Origin: Phoebastria nigripes
Taxonomy: Eukaryota; Chordata; Aves; Procellariiformes; Diomedeidae
Assembly (NCBI GenBank): GCA_035582835.1
Contig: JAYKAV010002779.1
Coordinates: 527,776-591,775 of the forward strand
Reading direction: 5' to 3'
Length of the DNA stretch: 64,000 nt
In this document: in pieces, positions 1-13,943 of the stretch
Layout of the letters: the number at the start of each line of letters is the position of its first letter
Numbering within the stretch: position 1 is the stretch's first letter
The notes under the pieces: model-generated
Told to the model about the DNA's origin: nothing
Databases searched by the model: none
What the model saw: the letters and a program-made list of their open reading frames with translations, nothing else
Made by a program: the position numbers and the translations under genes

Positions 1-1
1 T

Positions 2-556
2 GACCTGGCAATGTGTGCTCGCAGTACAGAAGCCAACTGCATCCTGGACTGCATCAAAAGAAGCGTGACCAGCAGGTTGAGGGAAGTGATTCTCACCCTC
101 TACTCTGCTCTTGTGAAACCCCACCTGGAGTACTGTGTTCAGTTCTGGGGCCCCCAACATAAGAAGGACATGGACGTGTTGGAGTGAGTCCAGAGGAGGG
201 CCACGAAGATGATCAGAGGGCTGGAGCACCTCTCCTATGAAGACAGGCTGAGAGAGTTGGGGTTGTTCAGCCTGGAGAAGAGAAGGCTCCGGGGAGACCT
301 TATAGCAGCCTTCCAGTACCTGAAGGGGGCCTACAAGAAAGCGGCAGAGGGACTTTTTACAGGGGCATGGAGTGATAGGACAACGGGTAATGGTTTTAAA
401 CTGAAAGAGGGTAGATTTAGATTAAATGTAAGGAAGAAATTCTTCACTATGAGGGTGGTGAGGCACTGGAACAGGTTGCCCAGAGTAGTTGTGGATGTCC
501 CATCCCTGGAAGCATTCAAGGACCAGCTGGATGGGGCTTTGAGCAACCTGGTGTAG
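2..556 (+). pseudogene. CR1 ORF2 C-terminal fragment (region after the reverse transcriptase core), one nonsense codon
   Basis: Reading from base 2, the frame encodes the C-terminal part of CR1 ORF2 downstream of the polymerase active site. Recognisable blocks are [79 protein letters not shown] and RLNVRKKFF...HWNRLP. The frame is open to the stop at 554-556 except for a TGA at 185-187, where the family has an Arg codon CGA (VLERVQRRA in other copies, from memory); this is the C-to-T change expected of methylated CpG decay. The downstream ATG at 209 therefore opens a 115-codon ORF that is not an independent gene. One stop in about 185 codons suggests a moderately young copy. No ORF1 or endonuclease is visible because the window cuts the element. 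Confidence 0.93.
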
Positions 557-615
557 CGGAAGGTCTCCCTGCCCACCCCGGGGGATGATCTTTAAGGTCC
601 CTTCCAACCAAAACC

Positions 616-639
616 ATTCTATGATTCTATGATTCTATG
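616..639 (+). repeat. CR1 terminal (ATTCTATG)3 tandem
   Basis: Three exact head-to-tail copies of the octamer ATTCTATG mark the 3' end of the CR1 element. The next bases (AACTAAAATATT) are the AT-rich flank, so the insertion boundary lies at about 639-640. Confidence 0.95.
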
Positions 640-3600
640 AACTAAAATATTACAACAAACTTTCTTCCAGCCCTGTGGCTATTTCATATGTTTGGATGAT
701 TCCAACATTTCAAAATTGGATCATGTTTCCCTAATTATTATGTGTTTAGATTTAAAAAATAATATTTACTTCTACCCTCCTCTATGGCTGTGACAACAAA
801 TTTCAATAAAGAAGAGAAAATTTATTTTAATTGATTTCTCAAATTCTCTAACGAAAGAAAAATGTATGAATCTTAACAAAAATTAATTTCATCCTCTTTT
901 TTACTGTAACCATGTGATTCAAGTGTTTTGGCTTTTTGCCACTTGATATTTTTTTTTTTTTTTAAATTTAAGGATTTACATTAATGTTATTTTAAATTTC
1001 TAGTATAACATCAGCGAATCATGAAACCAATTATGTAAAGGAATAACCTAAAATCATGACTTAGAATAAAGCTTTCAGCTGGCAACTAACAAAATGGCCT
1101 TAGACATTGTTGCTGAAGACAAAAAAATAAGTATTCAAACATAAAAAACAACAGCAAGGAATACATGAATGGATGTTTAATCCTATTTTTGTCACATAAT
1201 TCTGTCATTTTCTTAACAATGCAGGCCCCTTTTCTAAATGACATGTTACAAACTCAGGGAAAAAAAAAGGCAGTTAGGGACACAGGGCAAAGCAGGATTA
1301 CCTGTTCTGTCACTAGCTTTGTACAGCTGCAAAGTATCTGATAATTTCATTCTCAGACAGGGAGTGATGAAAATGGCAATAAGGAATGGTGGAAAGAGGA
1401 GAAGGGTATAGTTACAGTTTACCCCTATTTACTCATTATAACACCTTCAAAAAAATGGCTGAGTTGAAGCTAGTAAGAAGAAGTTATTTCATGTGGACCA
1501 GTAACAGACTATTTTCTGGTTTTAGAGTAAAGGAGGAAAACTGGAAGTCTAGGGTATGAAGTAGAAACAATCAGAAAATCAAATTTCTTTCTGTCTGTGG
1601 AAAATTTTACTTCTTTCTTCTTTCAGGGAATGAATGTAAGGTTTAAAAGACAAAACATGGAAAAAAGCTTATAAAATTATTATATTCCAAATAAAATAAA
1701 TGAATAGTGCTTTTTTTGTTTCCGTAACAGAATAATGAACCCATAATATATGTTATGATGTTATACCTACCATGACACATAATATAAAATTAACCTTCAG
1801 AATAATGAGTTGTCAATGTTATTCTATTTTAAATTAAATAATAAAAAGTGTAATAAAATATTGAATTAATGTATAACAAAAAATAGAGGTGAAAAGATTC
1901 AAAATCAAAGTTTTTCTTTACTGAAATGAAACACTTGTGCATTATCAATTATAAAAGCAATAGTGCATATCTTCAGGTGAATGAAATTTTCACTCAACAC
2001 TCTGGTTATAATTGTAGCCAAATTATTTAGTTATACTATTTGATATAGTACAATTACACCTGAGACTAAAACATAGTATCAGTCTTAAAGGATAGTTTAG
2101 CTCTTAAACTTATCTTTAAAGGTGGGGCAAAAATTAGACAGAAGGAAAGGCAATCAGACACATTCCAGACACACTTCATATGTGTTAAGGGGGTCCATGA
2201 TAAAGTCCAAAATAATGACTAGGAAAAGGCATGATACTATAGTTTCCACTGCTGCTAGTAGCCCATGGCAGAACTCAATTTTTTCTTTCTTACCTTCTAC
2301 TTCACATGTTTTAGAACAAACACTTCTGACCCATCACACTGTACAATAAATGATAGGGTGCGTAAGCAGCTCTTACAGTATGAATATAATTCCAATGCTT
2401 CTTCTCTTTCAAATACATGTTTAAAAGGTGACCCACTCCAGCTTTGTTAGCTCTGAACATATTTTCAGAGATAGATTCCCACTTATAACTCTCTTGATGT
2501 GGAAAAGTGAAACAAACTGGAGAAATCCTTCCGAGCAGTTTTTCTTGTAGTAAATTTGCCTGTAGCTATTGCACCCCAGGCACTTATTTGTACTTGCTAA
2601 ACTAGACTGGATCAACATAAAAAGTTATATTGATACTGAAGAGGTATCAAAAGTGGCAGGGAGACAGCAGGTGGCATTCTGAAGTAACACAGATCTAATA
2701 ATAATGAGCACATTACATATTTTAAACTTTATAAAAATAATCCAAAGACCGTGCATGAAGGTCAGAGATTTTTGTTGTTCTGACATTGTTTTGGGGTTTT
2801 TTTATGAGACATGAAACACCTACCCACCTGTGGTCATTAAAAACATAATGGCAAACATTCTGCAAATGTTGTACTGAAAATGTGCAATTATATTCTAACT
2901 GCATGTCTACTGCACTTCTGTTTAGACAAGTTTGTTCATTTAATTACTTTTTTCTCTTTGACTGCTAAGTAATGGTGATGTGTAAAATTTGAGATGTCTG
3001 CCTTTCCTTGTTTGATAACAACAATATTTTGTATAACATTGCTTATCTATTCATTATACTAGAAGGTTTTTTTATGATAAACAATGCTTTATAAGCTCAT
3101 TATTTTCAAAAGTCAGTCCTTAAACATATTTTTAAGGAAGAACTAGTTTACCCAGAGCCTTTCAGTATCCTTTCATTTTTGAAGACTAAAATTTGGCTCT
3201 CGATGCAATAGCAACAATGATTTATGGTGAATAAACCACGGACCTATCTAAATATTGGATGACACTTCCACATCACACCACCATGCCTCAGATTTATACA
3301 ACCACATCTCAGAGGTAGCCTAATGAGAGGAATAACACAGAAGGCCAAAACTGAAGGACTGACCTGCAAACACCTGTCTGAAGTATACTTAGCCTTAACA
3401 AGTAGTATTAATACTTCGTTTTCAAGAGCTCTAAGTTCACATAATTGCTTTAAATGTTATTCTAACTTTTCAAAATGAACACATGAAGTAATAGACCTTT
3501 TCTAGAATCTGCCAGCCTGAAACTACACACCATCAGCTTTAAAATAAGATTCCTACAAACCTCAAAATCAACTCCAGTTCAGCCTACAAATGGATGCAAT

Positions 3601-6600
3601 TTATCTCTCCTCTGCTTTCCTTTGCAGAATGAAACATGAATCATGGGTACTCATTGTATTGCACTTGGGAAGGAAAAACTGTTGCTGGATTGACAAAATA
3701 ATTATGTAAAAATCTGGCAGCTTTGAAGCAAAAGTAATGGATGGAAATATTACATGGGACTATAATGTTACTGTATTTGATGTTACTCTCCACAGATTCC
3801 TGTAACATTACAAACACAACAGGATATTTTAGAAATAAATTTGTAACATTGGGAAAAAACTCTGTTAGTTTTCTAAAATCAAAATGATATCAAATTTGTA
3901 TATGGACACAATTTTAAGAAAATCAGTATATGCAATTCCACTAATTTCAAAGGCACAATAAGAATTTACTCCAGCAGAGGATTTTGCCTTATACTTTCCA
4001 TGACTCACAATCTAAATTCCAGAGAAAAGCAGTTATATTGAGTACATTCCTAGAAAAAAATTATTTTGGGTATTTTAAAGTCCCCTAGATTTTGTCCTCA
4101 GTTTCCCCACCATTCCAGTGTGGCAAATGATCATTTTGTTGAAGGAGGATTTTCCCAGGTTTTTCCTTTTGTTCTCCTTTTCTCGTATGATCAAGAAGTC
4201 ATTATCCCTTACCTTCTCACTAACTCCTGAACTGTGCATACAAAGTCTGCCTTGGTTTAGAGAGTCGGTGAAGATTCAAAGACAGCATGTAAAGCAGCTT
4301 CTAAGGTACCTTCTCCTGCTTTCTATCCTGGAAAAAGATATGTGAAAAAAAGAAAAATAATGAAGAAAGTCATGCCCATTCCAGGCTTGAGATCATTTGC
4401 ATAGGAAGATGGTCTTAACATGATCAAAAATATTACAGTTATTTTATCAAAATCTAATCTTATTTTACCATTAACCAGCTAAAATACAAAGAGAGACAGA
4501 AAAGCATCAGCCCAGACTTTGGAATGTAAATTTGTATTGCCTTACCTACAGTTATGACATCCCAACACTAGAAGGCAAGCCACACTGGAATAAAGAATTG
4601 AAAAAATGATGAAGATAATGCTTCACAATGACCAGAGCAGGTGTCTACAGATGATTTAGGTTACACAGCCTGCTTTGCCAGTTATCATGACACAGATTTG
4701 TAGCAGTGGATCTGTAGAATTTCTGCCAAGCTCCCAACATCTACATTTGATGTGTTTTGGATTTGCTGCACCCTGGACCAATGGACTGACCATCTATCAG
4801 TGCTTGAAGTGCACTAGATACATTCCTGGAGGATATCTTCCAAATCTGTTTCATAAAAAAGGAATCTAACGCTCACACTCCAAGATTGCTTCTCAATGTG
4901 AGCCAAAGCAGGATAAGTCAGGACATTTGGGAGATCCACTTCAAAAATGCAACCCTGATCTGAAGCAAAACACTGTTACAGACGCACTCGAAGTCAATTG
5001 ACTTCAGTAATACCAAAAGACAAATGCTGAGCAGCTATTTTATGTATGCATGTGTTTGTGTGTGCTGGTCTTAAATCCTCCTACCCAATATTATGCATCT
5101 ACTGTGGCATCTACATTGAAAACCTAATAATCAGTAGAAAGGAGTTAACAATTCCATAGACTGATTCAGCCTTATACCTGAATTGCCCTTTGGAGATGCA
5201 ACTCTGACTATAAACTATCATCTAAGCCAAAACCTCCTCTAACTCCTCTCTTGAGCACCTTTGTTGCACATCTGAAGTTAAACACCACTCCCAGCGCCAG
5301 CAGTATGCAAGGTACTTTTCAGGTAGATATTGTACAAGCTGTGTGGGGAGACGCCCAGTGTATACATGGCCTTTGCTAGAAAAAAGTTTGTGGTCAGCTA
5401 TGGGAGAGAACTGATTATTTGTTTTTTTGAACTACCCTTATACCATCATCACTGAGCTTCATTCAATATTTTTGCTTGCTCAGTCTGCTTGGATATAACT
5501 TGTATTCTGTTTCAAAGTGACTCAGAAATGAACATCAGCAGCATGTTTACCCCTCTGCTTTCCATAGACATCATTCTTCACCAATACATTTATTCATAAT
5601 AAAAAAATTTGAGATTCACAAAAAAAACCACCCAGACTTGAGATAGAACAAAGAAGTTCCTTGCATTACTTCAGTTATCATAATCTAATAATAAAGATAT
5701 TATCATATAGATTAGTAACCCTAATCTATATTAGGGAAAAAAGCCCAAGGCTATTAAAATGATTGCTGGCAAAATTGTATACTGAAGCAGTAGCACATTC
5801 TCTTGCCATAGCATGTCTAACATAACCACATGACAATAAAACGCTCAACTTTCAAAGGATTATTGTAACTCCACTGTTTTGATTTTTTTAAAATTCTAAT
5901 TAAAAATCTCAAAGAGTTGGGTCCATTCCTCAGGGTAACCAGCACTGACATTTTCCTTTAGTGGATTAGCAAAGCAAATTACCAGACATCTGTCTTTCTG
6001 TATTCCTTCTGTCCTGAATATAATGAATTAACCACCCTTCTCCTGCATGCATTTTGTGCAAAGAGAGTTGTGATAGTCTTGTTCCCAGTGCATCATACAG
6101 ATACTGTCTTTAGTTGAAGAAATCTTTGCAGTTATGTGCTCAGAGATACTGCCTCTGATCCCTAACATGTCACCATAAGGAAAAAGTTAACAAAGATCAA
6201 AGATAAAGAACAATCTTGAACTGGTAAAAGACTCTCTTGAGAGGGAAGTATGGAGAGCCAGTGACAGTCCTGAGCGCTTACAAGTTAGGTCCTTATTCCC
6301 CTTGTGTCAGAAAAGGAATAAAAAACAGCCAGTAAGCTCCATTAATGCACTCAGTATAAAAGCACAGGTTTGTCTTAAATCTGCGTACCTTGTCTGGGAC
6401 TTATAGCCTCATTCAATTACAGTGGGTGACTCCACCAATCAGACCCAATGTTTAGTTATTTTTTCCTCATGGAAGAGCTTCACCAGGGAAGGGGGGAAGG
6501 TGAAACTCTTACTTCAGTTGCTTTCTCTCTGTTTCTTAGGAAACCCTCCTGAGAAGTTAAAGATGTGCATCAGAACTCTTTTGGCTCAAGAAGGCAAAAT

Positions 6601-7854
6601 AACCTAGAAAGTTGAATCTTTGGGCACTGACCTGTCATCCTTCTCCACTTCCAGAAAAGTTGAACCTTCTCCTCTGCTGGCTGTTGTAGATGTCATTCTG
6701 AGCTCTTCTCTCTGTTCAGAGCCAGGATGTCTAACACAGAATTCAACTTTGGCACCAAATACTCAACAGGTAGACACTGCAAAATACCTAAGCCCTTAGC
6801 CCAAGTCCTTTATTAGATGGGACAGCCACAGTCTGTTAGTACATGGCTGCTATTATTTTTGCGAAGAGTTTTCCTTGAAGCTAGTTTGCAGGTGTTTCAT
6901 TTCTTCAATGCCTTACTTACGCCCTTTTCAGACCAATTTAGTGAAAACATTTTTACCATATTCTATCATCTACCCCTGCATACCCATATCCAAACACTTT
7001 GGTTCTTCTTCAAAATGTCCACCTACATTCTGTGTATTATGAAGAATTAATTGATAGAGGCTGTATTGTTTTGTGAACATTTACTGATATTACAGTCTCA
7101 GCAGCAGTCTCTCAGCTAGTCTCTCTAGCTCTTTGTGCTAAATCTTTATATTCTAGCAATTTTTTTGTGAGATTCTCAGTTGCTAGAGGGCATATTTAAA
7201 TGGACTTGAACAAATATTTCCTCAACTGGTTTCCACAAAGAAAGAAGTTGTCTGGTATATTTTTCACTTCAAATTTATATCAAGGCTTATGTTCTCACAG
7301 TTTTTCAATTTTGTGCACTTTCATAGAATACTGGATGAACAGCTTGAGACCCCTTTATTGTCTTCACAGAGAGCATATAAAACAGACAAGATTTCCAAAT
7401 GCTGTTAATATGCCTGGAGCCTGACCTTGAAGGAAACACCTCTAAGATAAGAGTTGATATCGCAGAAGCTTGTTTCATGGCCCAGGCATGTTCAGAGAAG
7501 ATATTTTATAGGATTTATTTTTATTTGTGTGTTCCCGTGTGAGCTTTAATTTTGCTGATGGCGACAGGAACCATTTTAGTTGTCAGGTGAGATCAGGACT
7601 GTAGCTATGCCTGTCAGTGCAGTAATTATGTTGAAAAAAGTGAATTTACTCCATGTGCAGTTACAGAAACAAAACGTACCTGCTCACACCTTACACGGCT
7701 GCAATGGCAGTCGCTAACAACAGAAATACAGCCATTTTCAGTACAAAATAAATATATGCATCATTGTGTTAAATAAATGGAGTTTTCTGTTCCTGTAGTA
7801 TGTATTCATATGTATGAAATGAAGTATACAAATAACTATTAAGACTATGTTCAC
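640..7854. other. AT-rich unique non-coding DNA
   Basis: I see no gene, RNA gene or recognisable transposon here. The sequence is strongly AT-rich with stop codons in all frames; the longest ORFs are about 75 codons and have no family resemblance. The only simple feature is a run of 15 T at 949-963. Confidence 0.7.
949..963. repeat. T15 homopolymer
   Basis: Fifteen consecutive T within AT-rich sequence. No adjacent retrogene sequence is visible that would make it a poly(A) tail on the minus strand. Confidence 0.85.
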
Positions 7855-7870
7855 ATCTATCTATCTATCT
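7855..7870. repeat. (ATCT)4 microsatellite
   Basis: Four exact tandem copies of the tetranucleotide ATCT. Confidence 0.9.
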
Positions 7871-8129
7871 TGAGAATCACAACCTTCATTTTGTGTTATT
7901 AACTTGAGTCTGTGATGAAAAGAGAATTTGGGAGGGCAAAAAAAAGGAGTCTTACAGAAGAAACTTTGGGAAAGCAGAAAACTGTAGAAAAAAGCAGGAA
8001 ACTATGGAAAGCAGGTGTTGAAAATGAATGATAGCTACAACATAGCAAGCTCTTACAAGATTCCAGAATCTCCTTTGCTGCTGTTCTGTTTGGACTACTG
8101 CAAGAACATAGCATCTTTTTTCTGGGTTG

Positions 8130-8149
8130 GTTTGTTTGTTTGTTTGTTT
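8130..8149. repeat. (GTTT)5 microsatellite
   Basis: Five exact GTTT units, preceded by GGGTTG and followed by a T-rich stretch. It belongs to the recurring GGTT/GTTT class seen at several places in the window. Confidence 0.9.
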
Positions 8150-11100
8150 TTCTTTTTTTATTTCTAATGTGAAAGGATAAAAGAAACATTAATCTTTCAT
8201 GTCAAGATATTATTCTCCTTTTCTCTGATCCTTAGGTTTGCATTCAAAAGTGACTAACAATTGCAGATGACCACATTCTCCAAAATTTGAAATGCTGTGA
8301 AAATTCATTCCATTTAAGGATTTCCAAGCTGGACATCAGTACTCACATCTCAGGCATACGTCCTCTGGGTCATCTCATTTTTTCTTGTTGAGTACAGTAA
8401 AATCACACATGGAAATATCAAAATAAGCATCCCAAAATTACTATTAAATAAATAAATATAATGTTTTACTCTGAAAATATGACCACTAGTAATTTTGTTA
8501 GGTTTTCACCATTGATTTTGAGCCTTCAAGTCATATAAAAGTATTAAGACTATTAAAGGAGAAGTATGGCCTGGCATTACAAACAAACCTCTTGCATCTT
8601 CACAGTGTTTCCACTGTTTCTGTAAATATTTTCCTCATTTTTTGATTTAAAGCTCTTTTCTTACAAAGAATCTTGTCTTCTATCTTGCCTGTAATCATGT
8701 AGTTTCATGTTGGCAGCTAAGGAAGCCAAATGAAAAATGCTGATGATAAATAAAATAATATTTTACATAAGAACTTAATTATGTGAAAGAAAAAAAAATT
8801 AAGAAGAGGTGATAGCAATGCCAAAATCTACATCTGTGCACTGTATCAATGCAACAATAGTTAATACAGAGAGAAAGAAGTTATAGCGCAGAATCAAGAA
8901 AGAAAGAGAGTATTGTAATCTTTAGATTTGGACATATTTAGGAGTATAGAGCCAGTGAGATCCACCTGGGATTCTCCACAACAGTAGTAGAGCATAGCAA
9001 CAGTTGTAAACTCCTTTTCAAAAATTTTGTTTCTGAGGATCCTGAATGGAGAAGGGCTAGAAATGACCAGGTTTTTTTTAAAAAAAGATAAGAACTTCAG
9101 ATGTACATGTTACTCTATTTAACATCTGGTAAACTGCTGGAGAAAATTTTAGTGTAACTTAATTTATAATCAACTACACAAAAATACAGCCAGAAAGAGA
9201 CATTAAAGGAAACCTGACAGAGCTCGCTAAGCCAAAATGATTTCATACTGTCACTACCTGGAATGAATCCTGATGATTTTATAAGTAATAGAATCAGGCC
9301 TTTCATTTATTTAATGATATTAACCATAATAGGTACCAAGCTTAACAGATAAAGAAAATACATCACCGCATTCTTTTTTTTTATTCTTTTTTTTTTCTTT
9401 TGCTTCTGATAGAGGGGCAAAGGCTGGTGAAATGAATTTTCATTTTACCTGAAAAGGGGATTCTAAACTCTTTACCTGAAGAGTTTAGAAGAATAGCCAT
9501 CCCACCTTCTCTGTTCTCCTTGCCCATGGCTTATAGTGAGAATGAAACCTTGCAACTCGGTTCCAACTGAGATTAGATTTAAATTTCTACCATGATTCTT
9601 ACTGTCATTCCTATAAGCAATCTCCATATTTTTGACTGATTAGTAACACTCAGATTGTGGCTAGACCTATAGTCCTGAAGATAAAGCTTTTGTTCAAGAC
9701 TAAAAAAAACTACTTTCAAAGGGTTGAAGTCACTTCAGCTCAACCTATTACTTTCAGTGCCTGATGTTTGAAAAATTTCAAGAATGAGAAATAAAAGATT
9801 AATATGGCTGTCATTATCACTTCAGTACAAAAGAGTTGTTTGGGGGGGACCTATGGAAACCTATCTGCAAACGGAAATTATCAGCTCTTTCGGCAAGTCT
9901 GAGCTGGCTGAAGATTCACATCCCTGATCTCCTCCTACTGCCACCAACCAATCCCTCAGCAATAAATAGAACCATAAATAAACAAAATCCAGGGGTTTAT
10001 ATCTTCCCCTTGTCATTATTGCTAAATCAAATATGAGATCACTATGGAAAACATGAAGGGAATCAACACTAATCAACGCACTAAAATTGTGTTCCATAGA
10101 AAAATAGCGCAAAATCAGATTTTTGATCTCTTATTTTTTAACCGCTCATTGGCCACTGGTGTCAAGGCACAAAGAGCATCTTTGATCAATTACTTGCCAA
10201 AAGAAACATTTCCTTGACTTCTCTGCTTAATATGATGAATTGATTTTCAGCACCTATGCTGACATATTAGAGTGAACCTGTACAGTAAAGGGAAAGCCAT
10301 TCTTTGGTCAGGATCTACCCTGTGTGTTCTTATAGAACACACAAAAAATTAGAGGATGTGACCTATTCTCAGTCCATGGATCTATTAACACACTTGCTGG
10401 GAATCTGGGGAAGAAATTGTGAAGAATTCCTTTAGTACTCTACATTTTATTTAATCAAAGATTTGACAAAAAAAAACATTAAAAAAATAACAATTTGTTT
10501 ACATTTCTGGAGGTGCATGCACAGAAAGACATATTCTATTAAAAGAAAAAAAAGAAGGAAAGATATCAACATAAAAATATTAAGGTTCCCATTGTCATAA
10601 ATCAAAGTAAGTAGAAAATAATAATAAGATTCTTCTAACAAAAAGATAGCATATTCTGTGTCAGCATTTATCTTGGGATTACTTGATGGTAGACAAGATA
10701 TAAAGGGAGGATTTATGAGAAAATCAAGTGAACACTTGTGTGTGGAAGGCATGACTGAAAAGATGAAGTCTGTGACTGATTCTTAAAGAGATCTGATATG
10801 GTAATGCTAGACAGGAGGATGAATGAAAGGAGTCTAGGGACAAGCAGGATTTCAGGCTTGGGAATTACCCATGCTAGGGGCAGTAAGAGAAAGTAGATTG
10901 AAAAACTGAGTTTTGAAAATAAATAGCTTTTTTTCAAGTTATACCCACCTGGGCAACCAATGGATATCTTAAATTTATTTGACTGGTGGTTGTTCCTGTG
11001 TGTTCAATGATAGCTAGGGTGGTAGTTCGGGTGTTTTGTAGGGTTTTTTGGCTTCACATTCAGGACAAGTTTCTGAAGCCAGACACACTGTCTCCATAAC

Positions 11101-11663
11101 CCAAAGTGGGATTCACACATGGATACACACAGTGCACAGTACATTTTGTTAAAAACAGCTAAAGAGAAAGAGTGGTATTTTCCTTAGAAGTGTGGCACCA
11201 GAAAGAAACATCCCATTATGCAAGGTACAGATGTCCAATTTCTAACTGCTAAATTCTCCTGCCAATCATTTCAAACGCACATCAAAAGCAGAACAGGTAT
11301 AATACTGCACGGCAGCTTGTCAGCATTCCAAGGCTGAGTCTCAGTAATACCTGTGCAAGTTGCACTTAGGCTGGTTTTGTAACCTGCAGAGATTGGAAAC
11401 AAAATATGCAAGAAAGGAATTTTCCCTCCTTTCATTTTTAAGTGTTATCTAATTTTAATATAAAGTAAAAATGTATTAAAATACTTTGCTGTAACAGTGA
11501 AATGCACATATTGCACCTTACACAAAAATAATAGGCAAAATAAAGAAGAACACAAAACAAAAGGAGCGGTTCATGAATGAAAAGAGAAGTACAAAGACAG
11601 ACATTCCCTTACATATAATCCTGTGTCTTTTCTTGTTTTTGTCTTCCCAACACATGTGCTTCC

Positions 11664-11687
11664 TTTTTTTTTTTTTTTCTTTTTTTT
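11664..11687. repeat. T-rich homopolymer tract
   Basis: About 15 T, a single C at 11679, then 8 T. The ORFs reading through it on both strands are low-complexity artefacts. Confidence 0.85.
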
Positions 11688-12064
11688 ATAATCTGCTTTG
11701 CTTTCTATCTGGACACTTTTTGTTTTCTTGGAGAGAAGATAGCAACCCCCCATCCACCACAAAAAATCACCACAAAAAACCAGAGCTGAATGAAAGAAAA
11801 AAACCAACTGTAATGCAAATCTAAGATGAGCAAGTATACAGCATATTGTATGCATATGCAAAAGTTCCTCCAATTAAGAATATCCTGGCATAACTGACTC
11901 ATAATTTTAGCACTCAACTGTTAGGCAGTGATGCTGAACTTGTGTACAGTGGTCATAATCACTGTGCATATGTTAAGTATGCTCTTTTTCTACAGAATAC
12001 AGAGACTATTTTCCACTGCAGATTAACTGTTTTGTAAATGAGCATCCAAGCAAAACTAGACACC

Positions 12065-12083
12065 TGATATGATATGATATGAT
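12065..12083. repeat. (TGATA)n pentanucleotide microsatellite
   Basis: Three exact TGATA units plus a degenerate fourth unit. Confidence 0.85.
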
Positions 12084-13930
12084 GCAATATGACACATGCA
12101 TTTTCTCTGTAAATAAGAATGAATGAAAGTCTCTGAGGCCACATTTTCTCATTTAAATTAGCTGTTAGAAATGAGCAGGTTTTATTTATATGTGTATATT
12201 TAACTCTTGCCATTCCCCTTTTTACTCTCCAGCCTTCATTTCTGCCTACATAGCCAACGTCTCACTTTTAAGGTGAACTCTGTAGTTCTCTTTCACTATG
12301 TACCTGCTAGCTTTTCCAGCAGCGCTCCAAAAGCGTACCGCTATCCAAATGATCTAAAGTTATCTTTGCTGACTTTGACACAAAGTTTCCAAACTACTAT
12401 CTAGCAAACACTTCACTTTTCCTTCAACACATTTTGGGGCCAGATTCACAAAGATGTAAATGGAGGGTAAACAGTCTTATTGCCATGACCATATCATTCA
12501 CCATGGGAATAAGACCTAAACCAATCTGTGCTGATGGTAATGCTTAAGTGTAAAGTTACTTTAGACCTCTCATAATTTTGACTTCTCTACATTTATATTC
12601 AGTTAAGCTATATTATGCTACACTGAACTTTATTATCTTGGCCATGGTTAGCAACTNGGATTTCCAAACACTTCATGTTCCATAAAGAAATGTCCATACC
12701 TAAAGGAATCCTGAAATTTCTCATATCCCAAGTAAAAAGAAGTAATCACAATTTTGATATTTTCCCTAAGGAACAAAAAACCTCAAATCCCTAAAATAAT
12801 AATTTCAAAACACTAAAACAATTGATTTCAACAATATTAAAATGTTTCCTCTAAATAAGAAAAAAAATAAAATTCAAATATAGACAAACAAAAAATTGAG
12901 TGCTAAAATGAAACAACAAAGAGATATACTTAAGCATTTCATTTCAACATTTTTCATTTTAAAAGTCTATAAAAAACAACATTTTGTGAAAAAATCAATT
13001 TCAACAAATTATTTTTTGCTAATAAAAAGATATTATCTTTCAAAAGTTTTCAATTAATTTTACTAGGAATGTTCTACATGTCAGGCTTGAGTGTGATTTT
13101 TTAAAGTGGTACCTTATTATTTGTGAGGATTGAAACCACCTAAAAACATCAAAGTGACATAATGAAAACACAGTAATGTTGTATAATGGAACATCAGATG
13201 TTCAACCCTCTTGTCTAGAATTAGAGCAACAAAAAGATATTTATTTCACCTCTGAAATGTGTTACTAGAGATCAGATTTTCACAAATAAACCCTGTAGAT
13301 CATCTACAAGAGAGAGGGGAAAAAACAATACAAAGATGTCATTACAATTCAGCAAGAGTATGGATTATACAGGAAATTAATTCTTAGCGCCCTCTTTTTC
13401 CCAGCAGCTCTTCCCATTTCAGAATTCTTGTAGGCTATTGTCATACCCCAAGTGCTTCCATTGCTTCTATTTTGTGCACATTATCTCTGGGTTTTCCTAA
13501 GCTCATTTGCATTTACCAATATTTTGAGTAAGTGTCAGCTATCATTTATGTTAAGGATAGGGAAATATGGCAATTAAAATCACAATATCCATGTTCTCAG
13601 CAGAAACAACAAACTTTACTTTTTGCTTAGATGTCTACAAACTTTTTACGGTTCTGCAGGGAACCTGAGCAGTAATAGCTAGTTCTTCTTAATGCAAGAG
13701 CTCTCATTCTCTTTGTATGTTATACCTTGCCTCTGTCAAGTTACAGCATTTGTGTGCTGCCAAAATAGAATAGAAACAGTAATATAAGCATAAAATGTTT
13801 TTTTTCTGATGTAGGTAATTTTTTTTTTCAGGGACTAATGAATAATAATGCAACAAAACCACTTTCCATCTAAATTAGCTGCATCTACAGTAAAAGGATC
13901 TGCTAGTATAATTATAAAAGTCTAGCTTTA

Positions 13931-13943
13931 TTTTTTTTTTTTT
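13931..13943. repeat. T13 homopolymer
   Basis: Thirteen consecutive T; no associated retrocopy is visible. Confidence 0.85.

Larger units (their letters stand above)
1..639 (+). mobile_element. CR1 LINE retrotransposon, 3' end (5' end outside window)
   Basis: Non-LTR retrotransposon of the avian CR1 family in sense orientation. The window opens inside the ORF2 reading frame; the coding part ends at the TAG at 554-556, followed by a short 3' UTR of about 83 bases. The UTR carries the familiar 'gatgatctttaaggtccctt' stretch (589-608) and ends in three perfect copies of ATTCTATG (616-639), the terminal repeat used by CR1 for target-primed reverse transcription. CR1 copies are usually 5'-truncated, but how far this one extends left cannot be seen. 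It is clearly more GC-rich than the AT-rich sequence that follows at 640. The subfamily cannot be assigned by eye. Confidence 0.96.

Noticed and set aside
331..607. Two minus-strand ORFs at the left edge
   Set aside because: Antisense shadows of the CR1 ORF2 fragment on the + strand.
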